A stretch of 53,200 bases of DNA from Latilactobacillus fragifolii. GTDB lineage: Bacteria; Bacillota; Bacilli; Lactobacillales; Lactobacillaceae. Position numbers and translations under genes: made by a program. The stretch spans positions 1-53,200 of the forward strand of contig NZ_CAJOCF010000008.1 in NCBI RefSeq assembly GCF_905332535.1, read 5' to 3'. The notes under the pieces are model-generated. The model was not told the origin of the DNA. It ran no database searches and was given only the letters and a program-made list of their open reading frames with translations. Every line of letters begins with the position of its first letter. Position 1 is the stretch's first letter. Shown here in pieces: positions 33,119-40,535 of this stretch.

Positions 33119-33376
33119 TTAAGAGTGTAATTCCTCGTATTCATCAGAATAAATAGCTTTACGGATCTTTCCTGCAAGCCATTTTAAAATAAAGTAGCCA
33201 AAGATCAAACTGTAAAATATGAATTGTCCTACTAATTGAACAGTCCAAATTATTGCTTGAAAAATATAAGGTAACGCTGCAAAAAGAAATGAAAACACTC
33301 CAAATACTGTACCTAATATAATGCCAATTATTGCTCCAATGGTAGCACCTAAAGGTGATATTAAAAACCAAATCAT
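33119..33376 (-). CDS. Small membrane protein of unknown function
   Basis: 85 residues, ATG with GGAGGA upstream. Two or three hydrophobic segments (about 2-36, 38-50 and 50-66) with a Gly-rich first helix (GATIGAIIGIILG) and a charged C-terminal tail (RKAIYSDEYEEL). Not recognised. It lies between the toxin-antitoxin locus and the partition genes and is probably its own transcription unit. Confidence 0.65.
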   Translation of the reverse strand: MIWFLISPLGATIGAIIGIILGTVFGVFSFLFAALPYIFQAIIWTVQLVGQFIFYSLIFGYFILKWLAGKIRKAIYSDEYEELHS

Positions 33377-33424
33377 AGATATTCCTCCGTGTAGATGCAG
33401 TAGTGAATTTTCTACGGCTCTCCA

Positions 33425-33745
33425 TAATAATTTGTATACATGGTGATTTCAATGTATTAAAAATTTTGAAACGCAGCTAAATAGACATTATAGAAACAAT
33501 ATCAAATGTATACAAAGTATACTCAGTAAACTTTGTATACGAAGTTTACCAATTATATTTATAGGCGCTTACCGTTTATTTCGTATTTAAATATATTGAT
33601 ACTCTATCTATGCAAACATATACACATGTATACATATATATATGTTTGCATTTTTACATGTTTGCACAATATTACAGCAGCTCTAACAATATATCAGATT
33701 GTTTCGTATACATGTATACACATATATATGTATACATGTATATCG
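33425..33745. repeat. Centromere-like repeats downstream of the partition genes
   Basis: Many copies of GTATAC and ACATGTAT-type sequences, several in palindromic or alternating order (GTATACAAAGTATAC, ACATGTATACATATATAT, GTATACATGTATACAC, ATATGTATACATGTAT). Similar TGTATAC repeats lie upstream of parA (34938-35150). Repeats of this type beside parA and a small partner gene are expected to be the partition site (parS). Confidence 0.6.
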
Positions 33746-33756
33746 CACGCTATGTC

Positions 33757-34104
33757 TTACCCTTTAGCTTTCATTTTTACATCTTTTTCCTCTAATGTTG
33801 CCACTTGATTCTTATAGCTTCTTTTCTCATCTTCACTCAGCTGGTCTATAAAGGCATCCAATGCACGATCGATTGCCTCTTTTTGCGACTTAACTATACC
33901 TATAATAGACAGTGCTTCTGCTTTATTTTTAATATGATTGTTGATTCTAACATTTGCATAGTAAGTCACACTCTCAATCTTACTACTACTTTTGTCGTTT
34001 GTTTTATCTAAATCACTTAAGCTCATAGGCTGCGCTGGTTCAATTCGCCCTCCACGATCTAGGCTATTTTGTCTTGTTCTATTTGAATTTAATAAACTAC
34101 CCAT
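33757..34104 (-). CDS. Plasmid partition partner protein (DUF5388-like)
   Basis: 115 residues from ATG at 34104, with AGGAG 9 nt upstream, overlapping the parA stop. The N-terminal third is polar; the C-terminal part (VTYYANVRINNHIKNKAEALSIIGIVKSQKEAIDRALDAFI) has the strand-helix-helix form of ribbon-helix-helix centromere-binding proteins. It is the small DNA-binding partner of the ParA ATPase, probably binding the TGTATAC repeats and also repressing the operon. Confidence 0.75.
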   Translation of the reverse strand: MGSLLNSNRTRQNSLDRGGRIEPAQPMSLSDLDKTNDKSSSKIESVTYYANVRINNHIKNKAEALSIIGIVKSQKEAIDRALDAFIDQLSEDEKRSYKNQVATLEEKDVKMKAKG

Positions 34105-34912
34105 TTTCAATCGCTCCTATTCTGCTAATCATTTCTGTAGCAACATTTTCATACACATTTTGTACCGCATGGTCAAATTGATCTTTAAACATAACTCCTG
34201 TAACGTCGTAACGTTTAAGTCGCTCCATATTTTTAATTGTAATATCAAATATATTTTCTTTTCCAAATAATTCTTTAGCAACTTCTAAAGTGCTGTTATC
34301 TACTGGCGCTCCATTTTTCAAAAGAACTGGCAATATACCAATCAAATCAAGCGTCGGCGCTTTAAATGTATCAATAACTTGTTCTTGCATATAATTGATG
34401 AAAGCTTCAGCTCCTTGCAATGATCTCTCTTGCGTCTGTAGTACAATCACACAATAATCTGAAGCATACAAAGCACTATCCGTGATTAATGAAATTGTTG
34501 GCGGAATATCAATTAAAATATAATCGTAAGTTTCTTTGAATTCTTTCAATAATTTTGAAAAATACCAAACTCTTTCATTATAATTACCACTTACTGTTTC
34601 CATGAAACGTGGATATAGAGAAAAATCCGCACTAGAAGGCAACACATCTAGGTTAGGAAGTATATTAATAATTGTTTGACTTAAATCCTGATCTTTAATC
34701 CCAGCCATCAAAGTTTTGTTAAATGAGACGATTTCATTATCGACGTTTTCTTTAGTTTTAAGATAAAGGTTTGTCGCGTTTCCCTGAGGATCAAGGTCAA
34801 CTAATAATGTTTTAAGATTTCTTCTAGCAAGTTCAATTCCTACCATTGTGCTCGTTGTTGTTTTACCAGTTCCGCCTTTGAAATTACCAAATGTAATCAC
34901 TCGACTGCTCAT
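34097..34912 (-). CDS. parA: ParA-family partition ATPase
   Basis: 271 residues from ATG at 34912; this start has AAGGAG about 10 nt upstream, and the longer frame from 34942 has none. The deviant Walker A motif FKGGTGKTTTST lies at residues 10-21 and LLVDLDPQGNAT forms the A' motif (about 40-51), with YDILIDIPPTI as Walker B. No N-terminal DNA-binding domain, so it is the small (type Ib-like) ParA. It segregates plasmid copies together with the partner encoded next. Confidence 0.94.
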   Translation of the reverse strand: MSSRVITFGNFKGGTGKTTTSTMVGIELARRNLKTLLVDLDPQGNATNLYLKTKENVDNEIVSFNKTLMAGIKDQDLSQTIINILPNLDVLPSSADFSLYPRFMETVSGNYNERVWYFSKLLKEFKETYDYILIDIPPTISLITDSALYASDYCVIVLQTQERSLQGAEAFINYMQEQVIDTFKAPTLDLIGILPVLLKNGAPVDNSTLEVAKELFGKENIFDITIKNMERLKRYDVTGVMFKDQFDHAVQNVYENVATEMISRIGAIENG

Positions 34913-34937
34913 AAATCCCACGCTCCTTATTAAATAG

Positions 34938-35150
34938 TACATGTATACATTACCACATACGAAGAAATAATCAAGTGGTAATGTAAAAAAGTATTAATGT
35001 ATACATTAGTATTTTATGGGCATGTTCCTTTTAAAATCAAGGTTTTCACTATCCTTTTAATATACATGTACACATTATTATTTTTAAACAAGTATACACG
35101 GAAGGTATTTTTCTATATTAATGTATATTTGTATACATTAATATAGATTA
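34938..35150. repeat. TGTATAC repeats upstream of parA
   Basis: Copies of TACATGTATACATT, AATGTATACATTAG, ATACATGTACACATT, GTATACACGG and AATGTATATTTGTATACATT surround the parA promoter, together with an inverted pair ATTACCAC / GTGGTAAT (34952-34980). They match the repeats downstream of the operon and are likely both operator and partition site. Confidence 0.6.
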
Positions 35151-35189
35151 TGCCTTTACATTTCTCTTTTAATAATTTATTGTTAACTT

Positions 35190-35269
35190 AAATAAAAAAG
35201 TCACCACGAATGGGGATTCGTGATGACCTACTTCAGAAAGAAATTATCTGTCTATTTCTTTTTTCGATG
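35190..35269 (-). ncRNA. Candidate short RNA between repA and parA
   Basis: On the minus strand TTGCCA (35299-35304) and TATAAT (35276-35281) are spaced by exactly 17 bases, a near-consensus promoter. The transcript of about 80 nt contains a hairpin (AAAGAAAT / ATTTCTTT) and ends at a terminator stem GTCATCACGAAT / ATTCGTGGTGAC followed by six T (35227-35193). No open frame. It runs away from repA and is a candidate replication or partition control RNA. Confidence 0.6.
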
Positions 35270-35379
35270 CCTTTAATTATAAGTTATTTTCCTAAAAATG
35301 GCAATACCTAAAGGCTTATTTGAATGTACATAAAAGTAGGTTAATGTGGCTTTCAAAAGAGTTTATGACCATTTGTCAG

Positions 35380-35450
35380 ACTCGCATTTGCATTTGCCTA
35401 CTCTAAAAAAATTAGAGCGAACTCGCAAATGCGGGTTCGCTCTTTTTAAT
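35380..35450 (+). promoter_or_regulatory. Transcription attenuator in the repA leader
   Basis: GAGCGAACTCGC-AAAT-GCGGGTTCGCTC followed by five T is a strong intrinsic terminator directly upstream of repA. Just before it lies CGCATTTGC, the complement of GCAAATGCG in the terminator stem, so the leader can fold into a competing antiterminator. Attenuation of this kind, often steered by an antisense RNA, is known for RepA_N plasmids such as pSK41. The hairpin also has a T run on the minus strand. Confidence 0.7.
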
Positions 35451-35465
35451 TTAAAGGAGATCACT

Positions 35466-36464
35466 ATGAATAATCAACCTAACTACTACAACATCAAACG
35501 CCAATATGCGCTTAAGTTTTTTCAGGTACCCAAAGTTTTTATGACCAGCGACAAGTACAAAAAATTAAGTGCTGAGGCAAAATTAGCTTTCGCTGTCTTA
35601 TCTGATCGCCTACAGCTATCCATCAAGAATCACTGGTACGACCCTGAAGGTAATATTTATTTCATCTACACAGGAGAACAGCTTGCCGAAATACTAGGTT
35701 GTGGCCACTCAAAAATTACTGCAATCAAAAAAGAATTAACGGCTGCTGATTTGTTAGTCATGAAACGAATGGGGCAAGGCAAAGCTAATCGTATGTACTT
35801 ACTTGAACCGGAAATTACTGATAGCGATATTTATGGCATCGATCAACTTGAAACAGCTGAAAATCCACTCGCAGAAGAAGTTGTAAACATTGATTTACCA
35901 ACATCTATGAATGATGAACAGCCTGAAACCCTTGATAAATCTAGATTGCTGAAAAACAGTAATCTAGATTACCGAAAAACGGTAACTAGTGATACTGATA
36001 TTAATAATACTGATTTATTAAAAAACATAAATACAGATTCTTTAGAAGCAGATACTATCCCTGATCGCGAAAAATCAATTATCAACCAACAAGACGCTGC
36101 GCTATTTAAAACCCATTTGAATAACGATTCAATCTTCACTAAGCAACACTTACTAGATCTAAAACTACTATCCGTCAATGACTTTGGAACCTTTTTGACC
36201 CTCCAACAAACTGTTCTACGCGCCAAAAAACAGGCTTTAAATGCTCATAAACTGCAAAGCAGCTTATTTGATCTACACGATTCAGATATTGCGCTGCCTA
36301 TTCATGAAACCTTGATGCGTGCGGTACAACAAGTTCGTTTAAACAAAGTAAGTGACATTAATAACTATCTCTATAGCGTCGTATATAACGAATTTGAGAA
36401 ACTAGGAAACGCTAGATGTATTGCGAATTCAGAAGCAGGAAATAGCCCGCTCTACTGGGATTAA
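35466..36464 (+). CDS. repA: Replication initiator RepA (RepA_N family)
   Basis: 332 residues from ATG at 35466 (AAAGGAG upstream). The N-terminal ~120 residues match the RepA_N domain: YYNIKRQYALKFFQVPKVFMTSDKYKKLSAEAKLAFAVLSDRLQLS, then a winged helix (EILGCGHSKITAIKKELTAADLL). The middle is variable and contains the putative origin repeats; the C-terminal third carries helices seen in lactobacillar RepA_N proteins. It initiates theta replication. Expression is probably limited by the attenuator upstream. Confidence 0.93.
   Translation: MNNQPNYYNIKRQYALKFFQVPKVFMTSDKYKKLSAEAKLAFAVLSDRLQLSIKNHWYDPEGNIYFIYTGEQLAEILGCGHSKITAIKKELTAADLLVMKRMGQGKANRMYLLEPEITDSDIYGIDQLETAENPLAEEVVNIDLPTSMNDEQPETLDKSRLLKNSNLDYRKTVTSDTDINNTDLLKNINTDSLEADTIPDREKSIINQQDAALFKTHLNNDSIFTKQHLLDLKLLSVNDFGTFLTLQQTVLRAKKQALNAHKLQSSLFDLHDSDIALPIHETLMRAVQQVRLNKVSDINNYLYSVVYNEFEKLGNARCIANSEAGNSPLYWD
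35938..35983. repeat. Putative origin iterons inside repA
   Basis: Two adjacent 23-bp repeats, AATCTAGATTGCTGAAAAACAGT and AATCTAGATTACCGAAAAACGGT in outline (19 of 23 matching), the second with an internal palindrome ACCGAAAAACGGT. An AT-rich stretch follows (35984-36040). In RepA_N plasmids the origin lies within the central part of rep, which fits this position. Confidence 0.65.
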
Positions 36465-36555
36465 TACGTTGCTATTTTACTGTTAGAAAATTGAATTACT
36501 CAAAATTTATATTGCAACTAATCTCACAATTATGTTATGCTTATTCCGAAAATAA

Positions 36556-36567
36556 GAACATGTGTTC
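36556..36567. promoter_or_regulatory. LexA (SOS) box upstream of recA
   Basis: GAACATGTGTTC is a perfect palindrome matching the Gram-positive LexA/DinR box core GAAC-N4-GTTC. It lies just downstream of a possible promoter (TTGCAA, 17-base spacer, TTATGC) and 21 bases ahead of the recA start, so the plasmid recA should be induced by DNA damage or by incoming single-stranded DNA. Confidence 0.8.
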
Positions 36568-36588
36568 GATTTTCAGGGAGGATTAAAC

Positions 36589-37824
36589 ATGGCTGACAAG
36601 TTCAAGGCTGATAAACAGCGAGCTCAGATTAAACAAGAAACAGATATAAATGGGCGTAAGGCGGCTTTAAACAATGCTTTGAAAAAAATTCAAAAAAACT
36701 TTGGTGATGGTGCTATTATGCGCATGGGAGACAATAAAGCCACAAATGTCGAAGTAGTACCTTCAGGCATTTTATCGCTTGATCTAGCGCTAGGTATTGG
36801 TGGCTTCCCGAGAGGGCGTATTATCGAAATGTATGGTCCGGAGAGCTCTGGTAAGTCAACAGTCGCAATGCAAGCTGTCGCAGAGGTCCAAAAGCGCGGA
36901 GGAACAGCTGCGTATATTGATGCTGAAAATGCCATGGACCCAGTCTATGCACGCAAGTTAGGGGTCAATATCGATGATCTGTATTTATCCCAACCTGATA
37001 CCGGCGAACAGGGTCTTGAAATTGCTGATGCTTTAGTAAACAGTGGTGCGATTGATATTTTAGTCGTCGATTCTGTCGCAGCGTTGGTGCCTCGTGCTGA
37101 AATTGAAGGCGAAATGGGTGACGCACATGTTGGGTTACAAGCCCGGCTAATGTCGCAAGCCTTACGAAAATTATCTGGATCTATCAACAAAACCAAAACC
37201 ATTGCGATTTTTATTAACCAAATTCGTGAAAAAGTGGGCATTATGTTTGGCAATCCGGAAACAACACCAGGTGGTCGGGCATTAAAATTTTATGCATCAG
37301 TTCGCCTAGAGGTTAGACGTGGTGCAAATATCAAAGATGGCACGGAAACCATCGGGAATGAAGTACGCATTAAAGTTGTGAAGAATAAAGTTGCCCCGCC
37401 ATTTAAGGTGGCTGAAGTCACTAACTATTTTGGCGAAGGAATTTCATACATTGCCGATGTTTTAGATAATGCTGTCGAACAGGATTTGGTTGAAAAGTCA
37501 GGCTCCTGGTATCGTTTTGAGGACGAAAAATTGGGCCAAGGCCATAATAATGCTGTGCAGACTTTGAAAAATGATCCTGGCAAGTTTGAACACTTGAATG
37601 AATTATTGCGTGCTAAATTGTTCAACGGCTCTGATACTGCTGTAGACGATAAACAAGATCAAGATACAACCACCAGTGCTGGTAAGAAAAAAACACAAGA
37701 TGAAAAAGCTGGTAAGACGCCAGAATATGGCACTGCACGCTTAGATTTGGAGAAAACATTTGAACTTGATTTAGAAAAAGAAGTCCAGGCTGAAGACAGT
37801 GAAAGGGGCGAAGAAAATGATTAA
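36589..37824 (+). CDS. recA: RecA recombinase, plasmid-borne
   Basis: 411 residues from ATG at 36589 (GGGAGGA upstream). Complete RecA: Walker [10 protein letters not shown] (83-91), Walker [19 protein letters not shown], loop 1 and DNA-binding loop 2 region ([27 protein letters not shown]), C-terminal domain and a long acidic tail. The tail is longer than in most chromosomal RecA proteins (usual length about 350-380). No frameshift or lost key residue. It could help establishment, recombination or SOS control after transfer. Confidence 0.95.
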   Translation: MADKFKADKQRAQIKQETDINGRKAALNNALKKIQKNFGDGAIMRMGDNKATNVEVVPSGILSLDLALGIGGFPRGRIIEMYGPESSGKSTVAMQAVAEVQKRGGTAAYIDAENAMDPVYARKLGVNIDDLYLSQPDTGEQGLEIADALVNSGAIDILVVDSVAALVPRAEIEGEMGDAHVGLQARLMSQALRKLSGSINKTKTIAIFINQIREKVGIMFGNPETTPGGRALKFYASVRLEVRRGANIKDGTETIGNEVRIKVVKNKVAPPFKVAEVTNYFGEGISYIADVLDNAVEQDLVEKSGSWYRFEDEKLGQGHNNAVQTLKNDPGKFEHLNELLRAKLFNGSDTAVDDKQDQDTTTSAGKKKTQDEKAGKTPEYGTARLDLEKTFELDLEKEVQAEDSERGEEND

Positions 37825-37912
37825 ATTTAAAGTGCGGCCATTAACGGGTGAAGAAATTAAATCATTAATTCGTTATCATCAGTGTGCTGAAGCAATTAAA
37901 AAGGCTGCCTAG
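37817..37912 (+). CDS. Possible 31-residue peptide after recA
   Basis: ATG at 37817 overlaps the recA stop region (GAAGAAAATGATTAA) and gives a basic peptide starting [20 protein letters not shown]. Overlap with recA suggests translational coupling, but it could be the remnant of a longer gene. Its end lies in a GGCTGCC / GGCAGCC hairpin. A further tiny frame (37956-38000, 14 codons, AAGGAG upstream) follows. Confidence 0.4.
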   Translation: MIKFKVRPLTGEEIKSLIRYHQCAEAIKKAA

Positions 37913-38071
37913 AGGCAGCCATTAGTACATAAATAAAGCTTACAAGGAGCCATCAATGTACCACAAAACGACGACGGATAGTTCACCACCAAAAAAATAA
38001 TTTCACAAAAAAGTTTGCGTTTATTAAAAAAGCGTGGTAACTTTAAAACAGTTAAATGCCATCACGAATTG

Positions 38072-38108
38072 TTTAGTTATTTTCGTGTTGTTATAAAAGT
38101 GGATAGAC
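38072..38108. repeat. 37-bp inverted repeat, left copy (inward promoter)
   Basis: Matches 38456-38492 in inverted orientation at 32 of 37 positions, with a perfect 18-bp core TTCGTGTTGTTATAAAAG and a shared GATAGAC. TATAAA within the core, with a TTGTTT 17 bases upstream, can serve as a promoter reading rightward. Confidence 0.75.
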
Positions 38109-38435
38109 ACAAAAAAAGAGGAGCGACCCAGTATTCCGTTTTGGCGAACGGATACTAGGTGTAGCTCAACAAAGTAGCTAAGATACTTACGTTGAACCTG
38201 CTCCCCTTTGAGTTAACACTTTCGTGCAACCCGTTCTTAAGTATACAAGACTACGACTGGTTTTTCTATGGATTTGCATGAATTAGTGCCTAAATTTTTA
38301 GGTCATGTTCTAGACGTCAACGACGTTAAAATCGACAGAAGCCACTAGTGGGATTGGATCTTACCAATGGGTGAAGTGAAAGCAAAACTCAAGGGGGCCC
38401 GCAACGAAGTATGTTGCGGGCCCCTTTTTTTGTGG
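38105..38435 (+). ncRNA. Candidate large structured RNA between convergent promoters
   Basis: About 330 nt without a convincing gene. Two folded domains can be drawn: 38120-38204, closed by GGAGC/GCTCC and holding AGTATTCCGTT/AACGGATACT and TAGCT/AGCTA; and 38208-38392, closed by TTGAGTT/AACTCAA and holding CCTAAATTTTTAGG, CCACTAGTGG and ATTGG/CCAAT hairpins. A terminator follows: GGGGCCCGCAAC / GTTGCGGGCCCC plus seven T (38394-38431). The minus strand also has a T run after GCTCC (38117-38111), so the opposite strand could be transcribed and terminated too. A 26-codon frame inside (38273-38353) has no ribosome binding site. Confidence 0.65.
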
Positions 38436-38455
38436 TTGATTTTCTGAAAATCAAC

Positions 38456-38492
38456 GTCTATCTGCTTTTATAACAACACGAACCTAGCTAAA
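38456..38492. repeat. 37-bp inverted repeat, right copy (inward promoter)
   Basis: Inverted partner of 38072-38108. On the minus strand it places the same TTCGTGTTGTTATAAAAG core upstream of a leftward transcript, so the element is framed by two near-identical convergent promoter-like sequences. No target-site duplication was seen at the outer ends. Confidence 0.75.
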
Positions 38493-38545
38493 TTTGTGAA
38501 CATTAACTAAGTTTTAGCGATTAAACAGGAATGAGAGGAAACACT

Positions 38546-38824
38546 ATGGCAATATGGCAACCACCGAGGGGGAGATGTCGATTATTAATTTGTGACTTAG
38601 AAAATTATATTCAAGACGAAACCAAGTATGTATTGCATATTAAACGTTCAGCGTTTAAAAAGAGCTACAAGCAAAAATGTCAGGTTGGGAATGAATTATT
38701 AGTTTTACAAGGAACCCAACCGATTAATGAACAGCTGCGCGGAATTTTTATTATTGACGGTTTTCGAACGACTGCCGCCAGTTCAATGATCTTCGCGCAT
38801 AAAATTTTACAATCGGAGGCTTAA
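38546..38824 (+). CDS. Small unknown protein
   Basis: 92 residues from ATG at 38546, with GAGAGGA upstream. Soluble, with alternating strands (CRLLICDLENYIQDETKYVLHIKRS ... GNELLVLQGTQ ... RGIFIIDGF). Not recognised. It is 3 bases from the next gene and starts the + strand accessory genes that lead into the transfer region. Confidence 0.65.
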   Translation: MAIWQPPRGRCRLLICDLENYIQDETKYVLHIKRSAFKKSYKQKCQVGNELLVLQGTQPINEQLRGIFIIDGFRTTAASSMIFAHKILQSEA

Positions 38825-38827
38825 TTA

Positions 38828-39118
38828 ATGACAAAGACAGAAGTTAAAGTAAAGAAACGTTCCAAGTTCAAATATCGACAAGTATTTACAGTAAGTGACC
38901 TACTAATGGAATCCTATAGCGTTCGAACAATCACCGGGAGAATTTTAATTAACCTAGGGAATGGATATTTTGTTGATCGGGATAATCCGCAATATATTAA
39001 TTCTTTAGACTTAGTTTATCGCAACGCAAAAACTGTAATGAACGGGAAACACAAGCTACTAGCGAGACGCTTACAGACAACTGATGGCACACGATTAAGA
39101 CGAATAGTTAGTTGTTGA
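38828..39118 (+). CDS. Small basic unknown protein
   Basis: 96 residues, strongly basic (KVKKRSKFKYRQ at the start, LLARRLQTTDGTRLRRI at the end). No known motif. Located between the unknown 92-residue gene and a small membrane peptide, probably in the same transcript. Binding of nucleic acid is possible from its charge. Confidence 0.65.
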   Translation: MTKTEVKVKKRSKFKYRQVFTVSDLLMESYSVRTITGRILINLGNGYFVDRDNPQYINSLDLVYRNAKTVMNGKHKLLARRLQTTDGTRLRRIVSC

Positions 39119-39134
39119 TTTTATAAAATAAGGG

Positions 39135-39296
39135 GTGTTTAAAACGTATAGATTATTAGATCATTATTTAATTAAGCCTAACCGGAATACTAATCAACTA
39201 CCAGTTGGTATTGTGAATGGAATTTTACTATCGATCCCACTGTGGACTGTAATTATTGGCTTTGTATTGATGTTTCATCGTATTTTAAGCGATTAA
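39135..39296 (+). CDS. Possible 53-residue membrane peptide
   Basis: GTG at 39135 opens a frame ending at 39296 with one hydrophobic helix (GIVNGILLSIPLWTVIIGFVLM). The AAGGGG ribosome binding site is too close to the GTG and is better placed for an ACG about 8 nt downstream, so the exact start is uncertain. Not recognised. Confidence 0.45.
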   Translation: MFKTYRLLDHYLIKPNRNTNQLPVGIVNGILLSIPLWTVIIGFVLMFHRILSD

Positions 39297-39360
39297 CTTT
39301 TAACTGTTGCTGTTTGCAAATATTGAATTTGCAAAAATTTATTGTTTTTTAATTTATAGT

Positions 39361-39840
39361 AAATGGTTCTTTGAAAGCTGAATAGAGTCATCACCTAGTG
39401 GGCTGCACACTGGGCAGGTGAGTAAGTATGACTTAAAATTTAAAATCTATGGAATGCAGCTGGGCGTAAGGAGCGCCCGACAACTATATTTAGTTGTCAT
39501 GAATGGCTGAAAGCTGAAAGATGTGTACGGTTGTGAGCGCCGTGTCTTGATGTGTAACTTAGGGTTACCATTCGGGAAGTAGCGGCCATGATCTAATACG
39601 GCACAATATCTGATGTGGAGGTACCCTGATATGCCACGACTCAAATTTATTTGACGAGCGTATTAATGCGACATGCCAAGACCTCGAAAGAGCGAGCGTT
39701 GTCTACCGTAGTCGAAGTTTGGCGATAATGACTAAAAACGCCCTAGTGTGGTTTACGGTGCGACCAAAAACCGTGATTAAAAAATGTAGTACTTGATTTA
39801 CAAAGTCAACATTTGTAAACAGCAGCGGTTAAAAGTAGAA
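39361..39840 (+). ncRNA. Candidate large ornate RNA (ROOL/GOLLD-like)
   Basis: About 480 nt with no gene on either strand, clearly less AT-rich than its surroundings and full of G-rich, A-rich junction-like segments. Many local helices: GGGCTGCACAC/GCAGGTG region, GGGCG-TAAGGA-GCGCCC, GACAACTATATTTAGTTGTC, GGTGCGACC..., ACGGT/ACCGT. TATAGT at 39355-39360 may be its -10 box. A long abundant RNA of the ROOL family is known from a Lactobacillus salivarius megaplasmid, and ROOL/GOLLD RNAs are typically carried by plasmids or phages next to tRNA genes. Here a tRNA-like element follows 24 bases on. Class and boundaries are inferred. Confidence 0.55.
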
Positions 39841-39863
39841 GAAATAATGTTTAAAGAGAAATC

Positions 39864-39923
39864 GAGCTAGCCGGAATCGAACCGACTTCAAGCGAAGGCG
39901 CTTAGTTACCAAAGCTACAGCTC
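39864..39923 (-). other. tRNA-like element without a normal anticodon loop
   Basis: On the minus strand a 60-nt sequence has an acceptor-like stem GAGCTG / TAGCTC, a D-arm-like TTTGGTAA loop, a 5-bp stem AAGCG/CGCTT with only a 4-base loop CCTT, and a canonical T-arm GTCGG-TTCGATT-CCGGC. It is about 15 nt shorter than a tRNA and cannot present an anticodon. It could be a decayed tRNA, a tRNA-mimicking part of the neighbouring RNA or a processing signal. Confidence 0.65.
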
Positions 39924-40038
39924 ATTTTGTATAAGTAGTTTTCTTATTTAGATTACAAAGTTCATTTTAGCGGTAAGAATTGAAGTTTTTTTGAATTAAA
40001 GCTAAAAAAATATTTAATTTACTGATTGGAGAAAATAA

Positions 40039-40281
40039 ATGTTAACACAAACAGAAGTCCCATTAATTAAAGAACTCATTGACAATATGCGCCGATGGCA
40101 TCTTGAAAGAATTACCTTAAAGGAGTATAAGGCCAGGGCATTAAGAAAAGGACATGAATTAACGCCTAAAGAACTGCGACTATTATCAGAACAAGCCCGA
40201 AGAAGTCGCATTATCCGAATAACTTATCGGCAAGCGACTAATAAAATTGAAACGATTTTCACCCTGCATGAACCTTTGTGA
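40039..40281 (+). CDS. Small basic helical protein
   Basis: 80 residues; GGAG lies about 9 nt upstream of the ATG. Rich in Arg, Lys and Leu (IKELIDNMRRWHLERITLKEYKARALRKG ... LRLLSEQARRSRIIRITYRQA). Probably nucleic-acid or partner-binding; not recognised. It begins the series of genes leading to the sortase and adhesin. Confidence 0.65.
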   Translation: MLTQTEVPLIKELIDNMRRWHLERITLKEYKARALRKGHELTPKELRLLSEQARRSRIIRITYRQATNKIETIFTLHEPL

Positions 40282-40309
40282 GGGTAATTGATAGAAAGAA
40301 GGAGTGTTT

Positions 40310-40471
40310 ATGTTAAAGTATCATGTCGAAAGACTTGGGTTAGAAGATGGTCATCGTTTTGGTATATTTGATAGTCGAGATACACTGTTAAACCAATTTA
40401 TTTTTAAAAATGAGACTATCGCGCTTCACGTTTGCGAACTATTAAATCAAGATAATACAGCATCTTATTAA
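40310..40471 (+). CDS. Small unknown protein
   Basis: 53 residues, ATG at 40310 with AAGGAG 6-7 nt upstream. Sequence opens MLKYHVERLGLEDGHRFGIF and ends in the stem of the following terminator. No known motif. The strong ribosome binding site supports it as real. Confidence 0.6.
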   Translation: MLKYHVERLGLEDGHRFGIFDSRDTLLNQFIFKNETIALHVCELLNQDNTASY

Positions 40472-40524
40472 AAAAAGTGGGCCACCTTCTAATCTTTTAA
40501 ATTAAAAGGTGGCCCACTTTTTTT
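40471..40524. terminator. Bidirectional terminator
   Basis: Stem AAAAAAGTGGGCCACCTT / AAGGTGGCCCACTTTTTTT, 17 bases or more, A-rich left and T-rich right. It lies only 12 bases before the next start, so it is likely to attenuate the downstream operon. Confidence 0.9.
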
Positions 40525-40535
40525 GTGGAGGTTTT

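Noticed and set aside
33533-33808. Two + strand frames of 61-91 codons in the AT-rich area beside the partition genes
   Set aside because: They are made of GTATAC/ACATGTAT repeats giving Tyr/Ile/His-rich text, have no ribosome binding site and lie in the centromere-like repeat block.
38273-38353. 26-codon frame (MDLHELVPKFLGHVL...) inside the structured RNA, considered as an Fst-like toxin
   Set aside because: No ribosome binding site, and its bases take part in the drawn hairpins (CCTAAATTTTTAGG, CCACTAGTGG). Not excluded, but not supported.
38072-38492. Miniature inverted-repeat transposable element
   Set aside because: The inverted repeats fit, but there is no target-site duplication, and the inside has paired domains and promoter/terminator signals on both strands, which favours an RNA locus. 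Kept as an alternative only.
39447-39644. Minus-strand 65-codon frame inside the large RNA candidate
   Set aside because: No ribosome binding site, composition unlike the plasmid's proteins, and the region is helix-rich.
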